Program-made: the position numbers and the translations under genes
Source: Methanobrevibacter sp.
GTDB taxonomy: Archaea; Methanobacteriota; Methanobacteria; Methanobacteriales; Methanobacteriaceae
Direction of reading: 5' to 3'
Length of the DNA stretch: 64,000 nt
Assembly (NCBI RefSeq): GCF_015062985.1
Contig: NZ_SUTI01000002.1
Location: forward strand, 35,064-99,063
Part shown: piece after piece, positions 8,401 to 15,229 of the stretch
How the letters are laid out: each line of letters opens with the position of its first letter
Position numbering within the stretch: position 1 is the first letter of the stretch
Notes under the pieces: generated by a model
The model's database searches: none
What the model was told of the DNA's origin: nothing
The model's input: the letters and a program-made list of their open reading frames with translations, nothing else

Positions 8401-10544
8401 GTTAAATTTGAATTAATCAAATTGAAATTATCCCCAACAATCACTAATATGGAATTTAGATTACAGCTATAAATAGAAACATTATTTTCTAAAACAAATA
8501 TATTACCTTTAATCTGTGAGTTATTGTTTCCAATCAATGTGATAGTCTTGTTTATTGTCAAATTTTCCTCAAAAACCCCATCTGAAACTTCAATTACATC
8601 ATCCTGTATCGTTAAAGGATCACTAATTGCATCAGATATCCTAGAATATGTTTTACCATTATTTAAATTACAAACATTTTCACCAATGAAATAATAAATG
8701 CTAATTACTTCACTAATATGATTAAAAGAATCTCTAGCAAAAAAACGCAGATTAGTGTTATCCTGAATGAAAATTGGATTTTGATAAATTTCACTATTTA
8801 ATGTAGGATTCTCCCCATCAGTTGTGTAATATATCATAGGATTTTCATCGAAAAAATCAACACTTGTTAAATTCACAGTTATATCTTCTGAGTATATTCC
8901 TGATCCATGACTCGCCCAACATATCGGAGCAGACCCATCAATTAAATAGTTAACAGTTAATATACTACTATTTTGATTTTGATAAGAAGAAAAATATTTG
9001 ATAGACCAATTTCCACTTGTTAAGTTAAAGCAAACATAATTATTATCATAAGCCCAATGAATACCCCCATCAAAACTATAATAAATAATATAATCCTGTG
9101 CATACCCACTAAAATTAACTAATAAATAATCACTATCATAAAAACCACTAAAAAGATTAATAGTAGGCGGTAAAATTCCATTTATAGTTACAGTTATTTG
9201 TACCGTTTCAACTGATGGAATGTATCCTATTTGTGTGAATGATATTGTTGCATTATATAAACCCGGCCAAAGGTTGATTTCAACATTTGCACTACCATCA
9301 CCATTACTAATTCGAGAACAATTTTGTCCGTTAATGTTGAAATCCATGGTTTTATTAACTAAAGGATTATCGTTTATGTCTTTTAAGTAAGCATATAACC
9401 CAAAGTTATCTCCATATTCCATAATAAGGTTGCTTGCAACAATGGTAGTAGGCATCTCATTAACCACAACAAAAACCGTTTTACTTGAAGAAACATAACC
9501 AATACCCTCAAATGTAATATAAATCGTATAATTACCAGGCCTTGCAAAAATACCAAAACCCACACGACCATTACTATTAGAAACACGAGTATAATCATGC
9601 CCAACCAAATTAAAAACAATAGTCTTATTAACCAAAGGACTATTATACACATCCCTCAAATCAACCGCCAAAGCAGAACCATCACGATAAAACATAACCA
9701 AATCACTAGCAAACAAACCAGTAGGCATCTCATTAACCGTTACATACACCGTTTTACTTGAAGAAACATAACCAATACCCTCAAATGTAATATAAATCGT
9801 ATAATTACCAGGCCTTGCAAAAATACCAAAACCCACACGACCATTACTATTAGAAACACGAGTATAATCATGCCCAACCAAATTAAAAACAATAGTCTTA
9901 TTAACCAAAGGACTATTATACACATCCCTCAAATCAACCGCCAAAGCAGAACCATCACGATAAAACATAACCAAATCACTAGCAAACAAACCAGTAGGCA
10001 TCTCATTAACCGTTACATACACCGTTTTACTTGAAGAAGCATATCCTGTTTCCTGGAATGTGATGTTAACTGTATAATTGCCTGGTCTTGCATAAATTCC
10101 CATTGCAACACGACCAATACCATTCGTAATGCGAATATAATTTTGACCAGCAAAAATATAAATCACAGTCTTATTAACTAAGGGATTATCGTTGCTATCT
10201 TTTAAAGTAGCATATACAACAGAACCATCACGATAATACATTTCCAAATCAAAAGCAGTAATAGTAGTTTGGATAAGGGATAATGGAGAATCACCCCCTC
10301 CCCTGTCATCCAATGATGAATTCAAATACTCACTATCATTTTTTAAATCTTCTGCAGAATAATTAAAGTCATCGTCTGAAATATTATTAAAATTAGATGA
10401 ATATTCATCTATAACTTCAAACTCATTATTGAGAAAACTATCATTTAAAGGTTCAAAACTAGAGTTATCATCAGCTGCAGAAACAGAACCTAAAACTAAA
10501 AAAAATAAAAACGCTACAAGAACAGAAAACTTATATGCATCCAT
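5466..10544 (-). CDS. Giant adhesin-like surface protein with toxin-like C-terminal tail
   Basis: This 1692-residue secreted protein starts at the ATG at 10544 (MDAYKFSVLVAFLFF...), which has GGAGG upstream and opens a signal peptide ending near SVSA-ADD; a longer frame upstream has no such site. Order of parts: an acidic Asn/Ser-rich stretch, four 91-residue Ig-like repeats (about 92-455), a chitobiase-type Fn3-associated region with YYTTDGENPT, a right-handed beta-helix (about 630-880), a long unrecognised Cys-containing region, a glycine-rich hydrophobic segment (about 1515-1560), and a ~130-residue tail ending IINHIFPN. The tail (DLNRGWNYNRAAHFTFDVVTSMIPAAG...) resembles pre-toxin regions of bacterial polymorphic toxins. 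The coding strand is unusually G+T-rich. Two small membrane protein genes follow. Confidence 0.85.
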   Translation of the reverse strand: MDAYKFSVLVAFLFFLVLGSVSAADDNSSFEPLNDSFLNNEFEVIDEYSSNFNNISDDDFNYSAEDLKNDSEYLNSSLDDRGGGDSPLSLIQTTITAFDLEMYYRDGSVVYATLKDSNDNPLVNKTVIYIFAGQNYIRITNGIGRVAMGIYARPGNYTVNITFQETGYASSSKTVYVTVNEMPTGLFASDLVMFYRDGSALAVDLRDVYNSPLVNKTIVFNLVGHDYTRVSNSNGRVGFGIFARPGNYTIYITFEGIGYVSSSKTVYVTVNEMPTGLFASDLVMFYRDGSALAVDLRDVYNSPLVNKTIVFNLVGHDYTRVSNSNGRVGFGIFARPGNYTIYITFEGIGYVSSSKTVFVVVNEMPTTIVASNLIMEYGDNFGLYAYLKDINDNPLVNKTMDFNINGQNCSRISNGDGSANVEINLWPGLYNATISFTQIGYIPSVETVQITVTINGILPPTINLFSGFYDSDYLLVNFSGYAQDYIIYYSFDGGIHWAYDNNYVCFNLTSGNWSIKYFSSYQNQNSSILTVNYLIDGSAPICWASHGSGIYSEDITVNLTSVDFFDENPMIYYTTDGENPTLNSEIYQNPIFIQDNTNLRFFARDSFNHISEVISIYYFIGENVCNLNNGKTYSRISDAISDPLTIQDDVIEVSDGVFEENLTINKTITLIGNNNSQIKGNIFVLENNVSIYSCNLNSILVIVGDNFNLINSNLTALNGSILNIAGSNSVITWCNLRNTGGSVFHITNTAGILFSDCMINSTSGNYLFNSTNCVFLNNSFLKNNYTIRGENKFYLIDSFNNTFYGNNISCGLVLNNSGDNLFYSNWISDNLNFYLVYIDSPYLSNTFYLNYIYNGVWKNNKLQGVFVSRYSHVDLSNNWWGSRVPRINIMYTRQLDIVLEGFITINTYIGSYHVENGIIYSVEVIADLTCNIRGEDLSNIGFVPDGISVNFYSDFESFNSTIVNGKSKYMMSVNLDENCTTFFTRFALDSNSVRVNKIAEVNLHVVSTALCNGSGLDFSYNFPLNGSVSWFSLIYRSLDNFTSQINLVVDGEIVKRFEVMSSYYVYCKKSGVCDNVLNAVHMYNDCLYNEYSKIRSDIDVCNALDFDIFDLDQLHSQFSEGIYVPMVFSHVLDYFNVSKEDVLLELIGNYFNLSMGELNFVRDCHDLFQDMLMLNFDYPGDVAKRYNVDDFELEFMGNNIYAYTDITYINGAYTHLDETVSNYNVTCFQYAQNNITYADGFNRGHLVNSDYDGFLTFTFVCDKLSDEDLVYWLNEKNKTYTNGSLVYDGFMKACYGSFLNGFLTYYCIDKVADISADKFNVSWDRSSPICVSVYDNCNVTVLSGRSDFRFGMDVYGDDVDVRAFRFVVTSMFSQIEYWVMKSLFPDNSPYGSVTMGLANLLLDGPGLEFFLEDNLLVIRENGTNRRVLVFELDTGIFSDLMFNVGQGSYCYYDQQTEWAYSLGLFLGVFDDCFNMFFEEFMESFVDFLNGSSNFIDSIEDGINRGLNDTFGFLDGVDDFSLGLIGSTAVTVGVGLLLVSNPIGWGIGIGAGLLIGAGIVTTYFADDLNRGWNYNRAAHFTFDVVTSMIPAAGPASFLDKTAGRLGKIMLYDGSTTFITKKSVNEGFGKFLLDYAEYQGGVVRQGSKAIVKFGTIESIINTMYYGTGSESVWFLLSFFEDIYFDIIINHIFPN
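9178..10269 (-). repeat. Four tandem 273-bp (91-codon) repeats in the adhesin
   Basis: Four in-frame Ig-like units lie at roughly 9178-9450, 9451-9723, 9724-9996 and 9997-10269. The two middle units are near-identical in nucleotides, whereas the outer two have diverged. Each has a (F/Y)YRDG-type start, a PLVNKT strand and a SSSKTV(Y/F)VxVNEMP end. The near-identity indicates recent expansion by recombination. Confidence 0.9.
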
Positions 10545-10632
10545 TGAAAAAAAAACCTCCAGCAATACAAAGTAAAATTTATTTAACAATATCTAAACTA
10601 ATATTTAAATAACTTTCTATTTTATAAAATAG
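10545..10632 (-). promoter_or_regulatory. Adhesin leader and promoter, also present at 42686-42762
   Basis: The leader contains the GGAGG site and a stretch around AATATCTAAA-TAATATT that is repeated upstream of the collapsed adhesin at 42.7 kb. Further upstream, CTATTTTATAAAATAG (10617-10632) is a perfect 16-bp palindrome around a TATA-like core. This could be both promoter and binding site. Confidence 0.5.
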
Positions 10633-10831
10633 AGGTTCTTTCTTTTCTTACTAAACTTATCCAACCTTATTACTCGAAATCTTAATCAAATTTATTTAGT
10701 ATAAATAATCATCTAATTAATAATATGCCAAAGTATTAAACTATCCTCTATTGAAAAACACACAAATATCAAAAACACAAAGCAAAATTTAAAATTCAAA
10801 AATTAAAAAGAAAGTAAAAAAAAAAGAAAAG

Positions 10832-10845
10832 AGGGAAATCTCCCT
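10832..10845 (-). terminator. Terminator of cysS
   Basis: The short hairpin AGGGA / TCCCT with a 4-nt loop overlaps the cysS stop and is followed on the minus strand by a T-rich run. Confidence 0.5.
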
Positions 10846-11413
10846 AATCATTAATTTCGTAACCTAAAGCTTGCAGGTTATCTCGAATCTTATCTGACAA
10901 ATCATACTGTTTGTTAGCTCTAAGTTCAGATCTTACTTCAGAAATCAAGTCAAGTAAATCATCAGAACCTGCATTGACCTCTTCAACTTCAAAGCTAACG
11001 CCGAATATATGAGCAGCATCATCAAGGAATGCTTTAATAGCTATCTTATCTTCAGCACTTAAATTATCCAATTCATTTTTGGAATCATTAATTAATCCAA
11101 AAATAGCTGCAATAGCCTTTGGAGTGTTGAAGTCATCATCCATACTGTCAAAGAATTCCTTCTTCCATTTATCCAACACTTCATAGTCAGATTCAAATTC
11201 TTCTGTAACTTCAACATCTAAAAGTTCATAGTACTTTCTGATTCTGTCTAAACTTTTAGCGGACTGGTGAAGTGAATCCTTGGAAAAGTCAATCGGACTT
11301 CTGTAGTGGGTTGACAAAACAAAGAACCTGAAAGTTTCTGCCTCATAATCCTTAAGCAAATCACGGATTGTGATAAAGTTATTTAAGGATTTTGACATTT
11401 TCTCTCCATTAAC
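10844..11413 (-). repeat. 570-bp direct repeat, copy B (3' end of intact cysS)
   Basis: Partner of the orphan fragment at 3875-4444. This copy is joined to the cysS 5' part, so the gene is whole here. Confidence 0.85.
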
Positions 11414-12193
11414 GTTTAAAAATCCAGTGTGCAACCAGAATTTTACCATTGGAGCCTTTCCACTTACAGCTTCCATTTGAGTGATTTCCGCTTCGTGGTG
11501 TGGGAAAATCAAATCAAGACCTCCTCCGTGAGCGTCATATTGCGGGCCGAAGTAGTATTCTGTAATTGCAGTATCCTCAATGTGCCAGCCAGGTCTTCCG
11601 TCTCCCCATGGGGATGGCCATGTTGGTTCATCAACGCCTTCACGTTTTTTCCATAAGGCAAAGTCCTGCGGATTTTTCTTGGTTGTATCAGCCAAATCCC
11701 TATGAGATTCCAGTTCTTCAACATTTCTGTTGGACAATTTACCGAATTCAGGGAATTTATCTATTTCAAAGTAAACCCCATCCTCGGTTTCATAAGCAAA
11801 ACCCTTATCAATCAATCTTTGAATCTGGTCTAAAATTTCATCAACATGATCAGTTGCTCTTGCAAATAAGTTAACTCCATTAACATTTAATTTATTCATG
11901 TCTTCAATATATCTTTTCTCAAACTTGCGAGCTAACTCTCCTGCAGGAATTCCACTCTCTTTTGATCGGTTAATAATCTTGTCATCAATGTCAGTGATAT
12001 TTTGGATATAAAATACAGCATATCCCTTGAATTCCAAATATCTTTTTATTGTATCAAAAGAGATGTAAGTCCTTCCATGTCCAATATGAGCATCATCATA
12101 AACAGTTGGACCGCAAACAAATAAGTTAACTCTATTTTTATTAATAGTCACAAAATTCTCTTTACTGCGAGTTAAAGTTGAATAGACGTCCAT
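10844..12193 (-). CDS. cysS: Cysteinyl-tRNA synthetase
   Basis: Class I synthetase of 449 residues charging tRNA-Cys. It contains the HIGH-like motif in YDDAHIGHGRTY, zinc-binding residues including the early Cys in FVCGPTVYDD and HHEAE, the GWHIEDTA segment, and KMSKS in NGEKMSKSLNN. The ATG at 12193 (MDVYSTLTRSK) has GAGGT upstream. A longer frame to 12298 would run through the tRNA-Cys gene and is wrong. The tRNA it charges lies 31 nt upstream on the same strand and is probably on the same transcript. The last 570 bp are duplicated at 3875-4444. Confidence 0.95.
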   Translation of the reverse strand: MDVYSTLTRSKENFVTINKNRVNLFVCGPTVYDDAHIGHGRTYISFDTIKRYLEFKGYAVFYIQNITDIDDKIINRSKESGIPAGELARKFEKRYIEDMNKLNVNGVNLFARATDHVDEILDQIQRLIDKGFAYETEDGVYFEIDKFPEFGKLSNRNVEELESHRDLADTTKKNPQDFALWKKREGVDEPTWPSPWGDGRPGWHIEDTAITEYYFGPQYDAHGGGLDLIFPHHEAEITQMEAVSGKAPMVKFWLHTGFLNVNGEKMSKSLNNFITIRDLLKDYEAETFRFFVLSTHYRSPIDFSKDSLHQSAKSLDRIRKYYELLDVEVTEEFESDYEVLDKWKKEFFDSMDDDFNTPKAIAAIFGLINDSKNELDNLSAEDKIAIKAFLDDAAHIFGVSFEVEEVNAGSDDLLDLISEVRSELRANKQYDLSDKIRDNLQALGYEIND

Positions 12194-12224
12194 AAAAATA
12201 ACCTCAGAAAAATAGTAATTTAAA

Positions 12225-12296
12225 AGGCAAGTGAGGGATTTGAACCCCCGTATTATGGTCTGCAGCCACACACCTAAGCCACTCGGTAAACTTGCC
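12225..12296 (-). tRNA. tRNA-Cys (GCA)
   Basis: A cloverleaf can be drawn: acceptor GGCAAGT / ACTTGCC, anticodon stem TGTGG / CCATA with loop CTGCAGA giving anticodon GCA and a normal U33, and T stem GGGGG / CCCTC. The discriminator is U73, as expected for tRNA-Cys. CCA is not encoded. It sits immediately before cysS on the same strand. Confidence 0.95.
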
Positions 12297-12369
12297 ACTT
12301 AATATTAAAGTATAATAAAATATTGGTTATTGATAGTTTAAATACTTTACTATTATTTCCAATATTTCA

Positions 12370-12744
12370 TTAATTTGCTTCAGAACCTAAACAAGATTGA
12401 CAATCATCACCAAGTTCAGACTTATCAATGTTGAGTTGTTCCAGCACATCAGATATCTCCACATTATGGCAAATCTTGCATGTTCTTGAAATTAAATCCG
12501 CCTTGGTTGCTTTACCATCGGACAACTCACGGGCAAATTCTTTAATTCCTTCTCGAACATCATCGTCAAGCTTAATGCCGCTACCACGTTTATCGGTAAT
12601 GTACTGGGATACGGCTGGTTGAGTGATATCCATAAGTTCAGAAACATCTTTCTGCTTCATACCTAGATTTAAAAGTTCTTTAGCCAATTCAGACCTAATA
12701 GCTGGTATTACATACCATACAACGATTTCACAAGGGGGTTTCAT
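12370..12744 (-). CDS. HTH transcriptional regulator with two CxxC pairs, next to cysE
   Basis: A 124-residue protein with a helix-turn-helix of the XRE/lambda-repressor type at about residues 19-51 (MKQKDVSELMDITQPAVSQYI). Its C-terminal part has C89-x2-C92 and C115-x2-C118, a pattern suited to bind an Fe-S cluster or zinc. I chose the ATG at 12744, one base after the cysE stop (TAA-A-ATG), so translation is likely coupled to cysE; the longer frame overlaps cysE. Lying among cysS, tRNA-Cys, cysE and cysK, it is a good candidate for the regulator acting at the ATAAC-N4-GTTAT palindromes. That link is inference. Confidence 0.8.
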   Translation of the reverse strand: MKPPCEIVVWYVIPAIRSELAKELLNLGMKQKDVSELMDITQPAVSQYITDKRGSGIKLDDDVREGIKEFARELSDGKATKADLISRTCKICHNVEISDVLEQLNIDKSELGDDCQSCLGSEAN

Positions 12745-12745
12745 T

Positions 12746-13459
12746 TTAATCACTATTCTCTTTAAATAAGTCTCCAAATTCGATTTTATCATTGGATTTT
12801 TCATCTGTCAAGCAAATTCCATTCTTATCCAGTAAAATTTGAATAAGCTTCTCATTTTCTTCAATTTGCTTTTCTAATGATCTTATTGCTGCTGCAACAG
12901 GGTCCGGCAATTTATTATGTTCCAAATCAACAACATGACTAGTGTTTCTACATTTGACTATTCTGCCAGGAACACCGACACAGGTTGATTCCGGAGGAAC
13001 ATCTTTAAGAACTACAGCACCTGTACCAATTTTGGCGTATTCCCCGATAGTAATGTTACCCATCACTTTTGCACCAGCACCAATGATAACACCATTTTCA
13101 ATAGTTGGGTGCCTTTTACCCTTACTGGTTGTAGTACCACCAAGCACAACACCCTGATAAATCAATACATCATCCCCGACAATAGTTGTTTCACCAACAA
13201 CAATTCCCATTCCGTGATCTATAAAAACTCTCTTACCAAACTGTGCACCAGGGTGGATTTCAATACCTGTGAGAAAACGAGAGATAGTTGATAAAATACG
13301 AGCTAACAATTTTAAAGAATGATTCCAAAACCAGTGACTGATTCTATGGAAAACCAATGCATAAAACCCCGGATAGCAAAGGAATATCTCAATAGATGAA
13401 CGCATCGCAGGGTCTTTTTCTTTAAAAGTGTTAATCTCACTTTTCAAACTATCAAACAT
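12746..13459 (-). CDS. cysE: Serine O-acetyltransferase
   Basis: A 237-residue enzyme that acetylates serine to O-acetylserine, the substrate of CysK. The N-terminal part has the family segment DPAMRSSIEIFLCYPGF, followed by a left-handed beta-helix of hexapeptide repeats with D81-H82 in FIDHGMGIVVGE and H117 in GKRHPTI. The C-terminus extends about 50 residues beyond the helix. cysK lies 61 nt upstream, and the HTH gene follows one base after the stop. A degenerate copy of the sulfur-gene palindrome overlaps its probable TATA box. Confidence 0.93.
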   Translation of the reverse strand: MFDSLKSEINTFKEKDPAMRSSIEIFLCYPGFYALVFHRISHWFWNHSLKLLARILSTISRFLTGIEIHPGAQFGKRVFIDHGMGIVVGETTIVGDDVLIYQGVVLGGTTTSKGKRHPTIENGVIIGAGAKVMGNITIGEYAKIGTGAVVLKDVPPESTCVGVPGRIVKCRNTSHVVDLEHNKLPDPVAAAIRSLEKQIEENEKLIQILLDKNGICLTDEKSNDKIEFGDLFKENSD

Positions 13460-13494
13460 TTAAAATCTCCAAGGTTACTATACATTAATATAAT

Positions 13495-13508
13495 ATAACA
13501 TATAGTAT
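13495..13508 (-). promoter_or_regulatory. Degenerate sulfur-gene operator upstream of cysE
   Basis: ATAACATATAGTAT matches ATAAC-N4-GTTAT at all but two half-site positions and overlaps the TATA-like sequence in the cysK-cysE gap. It may be a weak site or coincidence in A/T-rich DNA. Confidence 0.3.
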
Positions 13509-13520
13509 AAATAGTTTATC

Positions 13521-14468
13521 TTAATCAAATAACCATTCTACGGAGAGATATCTTTCACCATTATCAGGTAAGATAGCAATTATTCTTTTACCTTTGTTTT
13601 CTTCTTTTTTAGCAAATTCTAATGCTGCCCAAGTTGCTGCTCCTGATGAAATGCCTGAAAAGATACCTTCTTTTTTAGCAAGTGCGATTAAAGTCTTTCC
13701 AGCATCCTCATTTTCTACCGGAACAATTTCATCGATTACACTATCATCATATATTGACGGAACAAAACCTGCACCAATACCTTGGATTTTATGAGGTCCT
13801 TTTTCACCTTTACCTAAAGTCTGGGAGTCTTTTGGCTCTACCGCCACAATTTTAACACCTGGAACTTCCTCTTTTAGGACTTTACCTATTCCGGTAATAG
13901 TTCCCCCTGTTCCGACACCTGCAATAACAATGTCAACATTGCCTTCAGTGTCTCTTAAAATTTCCTGAGCAGTGGTTTTGGCATGAATCTCCACATTGGC
14001 AGGGTTATCAAACTGACCTAAAATAATGGATCCTGGAGTTTCTTCATTAAGCTCTTTGGCTTTTGCAATAGCTCCGCCCATTCCGTTAGCTCCCGGAGTC
14101 AATACCAATTCCGCACCAAGAACACTTAAGAACTTTCTTCTTTCAATAGACATGGTGTCAGGCATGGTTAAAATTAATTTATAACCTTTAGCGGCAGCCG
14201 CAAATGCAAGACCGATTCCTGTGTTTCCACTTGTTGGTTCAATGATGGTTGCGCCCGGCTTTAACAAACCCTTTTCTTCCGCATCTTCAATCATTGCTAC
14301 TGCAACACGGTCTTTTACACTGCCAGTAGGATTGAATGATTCTATTTTTACATCAACTTCAGCTTCTAGTCCTTCTGTTAAATTATTTAATCTTACAATC
14401 GGAGTATTTCCTATAGCATCTGTAATGCTGTCCAATACCCCTCTTTTTAATTCTGGTATATTTGCCAT
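13521..14468 (-). CDS. cysK: Cysteine synthase (O-acetylserine sulfhydrylase)
   Basis: A 315-residue PLP enzyme making cysteine from O-acetylserine and sulfide. It shows the PLP lysine K52 in NPTGSVKDRVA, the substrate loop TSGNTG (79-84), the phosphate-binding GVGTGGT and the GISSGAA segment. It heads the cysK-cysE-HTH series. Its promoter has two sulfur-gene palindromes over the expected transcription start and the same TATA-adjacent element as metY. Confidence 0.95.
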   Translation of the reverse strand: MANIPELKRGVLDSITDAIGNTPIVRLNNLTEGLEAEVDVKIESFNPTGSVKDRVAVAMIEDAEEKGLLKPGATIIEPTSGNTGIGLAFAAAAKGYKLILTMPDTMSIERRKFLSVLGAELVLTPGANGMGGAIAKAKELNEETPGSIILGQFDNPANVEIHAKTTAQEILRDTEGNVDIVIAGVGTGGTITGIGKVLKEEVPGVKIVAVEPKDSQTLGKGEKGPHKIQGIGAGFVPSIYDDSVIDEIVPVENEDAGKTLIALAKKEGIFSGISSGAATWAALEFAKKEENKGKRIIAILPDNGERYLSVEWLFD

Positions 14469-14524
14469 ATTTTTATCTCCTAAATTATATTTCTATTTTG
14501 ATATTAAAAATTATTTTTAAAGTT

Positions 14525-14553
14525 ATAACATGTGTTATTATAACTATTGTTAT
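14525..14553 (-). promoter_or_regulatory. Pair of putative operators at the cysK promoter
   Basis: Two perfect ATAAC-N4-GTTAT palindromes, 14525-14538 (spacer ATGT) and 14540-14553 (spacer TATT), lie 15 bp centre to centre. They sit downstream of the cysK TATA box, over the expected transcription start. A degenerate third copy follows at 14554. Confidence 0.65.
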
Positions 14554-14569
14554 ATAACAATGTTTTAGC

Positions 14570-14594
14570 TTATAAATGTTTTGGTATAACTAAA
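14570..14594 (-). promoter_or_regulatory. cysK TATA box and shared upstream element
   Basis: On the minus strand TTTATAAG is preceded two bases away by TTTAGTTATACCAAAA (14579-14594), matching the metY arrangement (TTTAGGCATACCAAAA then TATA). Confidence 0.6.
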
Positions 14595-14596
14595 AA

Positions 14597-15229
14597 TTAA
14601 ACATTACCCCTAAAATAGTCGCAAATCTCAGTGCATGGACAAATTTCACATTGAGGAGAAATCGGTTTGCAGATATTCTGACCGAATTGAACCATCAAAT
14701 CATTTAATTTAATCCATAACTCCTCTGGAGCGATTTTGCACAATTCAACCTCAGTATCTTCAGGGTCTTTGGTATCAACCAAACCCAACCTATTTGAAAT
14801 CCTGTGCACATGAGTATCAACCGGAATTGCCGGAAGCTCAAAAGCAAAAACCATTACGCAATTGGCAGTCTTACGACCAACACCCGGAAGCTTGACAAGC
14901 TCTTCAACAGTATCCGGAACTTCACCACCATATTGGTCTATTAAAATCTGTGAAACTTCCTGAATCCTGGCCGCCTTGACATTATAAAAGCCTGCAGGCT
15001 TAATCAGTTCCTTTACATCATCAATCGGAGCATCAACAACTTCATATATGTCCTTATATTTGGCAAATAGATTATCAGTGGCCTGGTCAGTATTTTCATC
15101 ACGAGTCCTTTGAGATAAAATTGTTCTAACCAGTACCTTGTATGGATCATGGTCGAGAAATGTCCTTATCTCAAAAGTGTTTTCCAGCTGATTTATCAAT
15201 TCAATGACTCTTTCTTCCTTATCCATCAT
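14597..15229 (-). CDS. nth: Endonuclease III (DNA glycosylase/AP lyase)
   Basis: A 210-residue base-excision repair enzyme removing oxidised pyrimidines. It has the helix-hairpin-helix LPGVGRKTANCV with catalytic Lys120, the catalytic Asp138 in PVDTHVHR, and the [4Fe-4S] motif C187-x6-C194-x2-C197-x5-C203 near the C-terminus. It starts at MMDKEE, overlapping the aroA stop by 4 nt, so the two genes are translationally coupled. Confidence 0.94.
   Translation of the reverse strand: MMDKEERVIELINQLENTFEIRTFLDHDPYKVLVRTILSQRTRDENTDQATDNLFAKYKDIYEVVDAPIDDVKELIKPAGFYNVKAARIQEVSQILIDQYGGEVPDTVEELVKLPGVGRKTANCVMVFAFELPAIPVDTHVHRISNRLGLVDTKDPEDTEVELCKIAPEELWIKLNDLMVQFGQNICKPISPQCEICPCTEICDYFRGNV

Noticed and set aside
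6900..9925. Several frames of 60-90 codons on both strands within the adhesin gene
   Set aside because: They are shadows created by repeats and the low-G composition; products are repetitive Ile/Leu/Val runs without starts or ribosome binding sites.
9178..10269. Regular repeats resembling an array
   Set aside because: Units are 273 bp, in frame and coding; there are no short repeats with unique spacers, so this is not a CRISPR.
12194..12298. N-terminal extension of the cysS frame to 12298
   Set aside because: The extension reads through the tRNA-Cys gene; the ATG at 12193 has a proper ribosome binding site and the normal CysS N-terminus.
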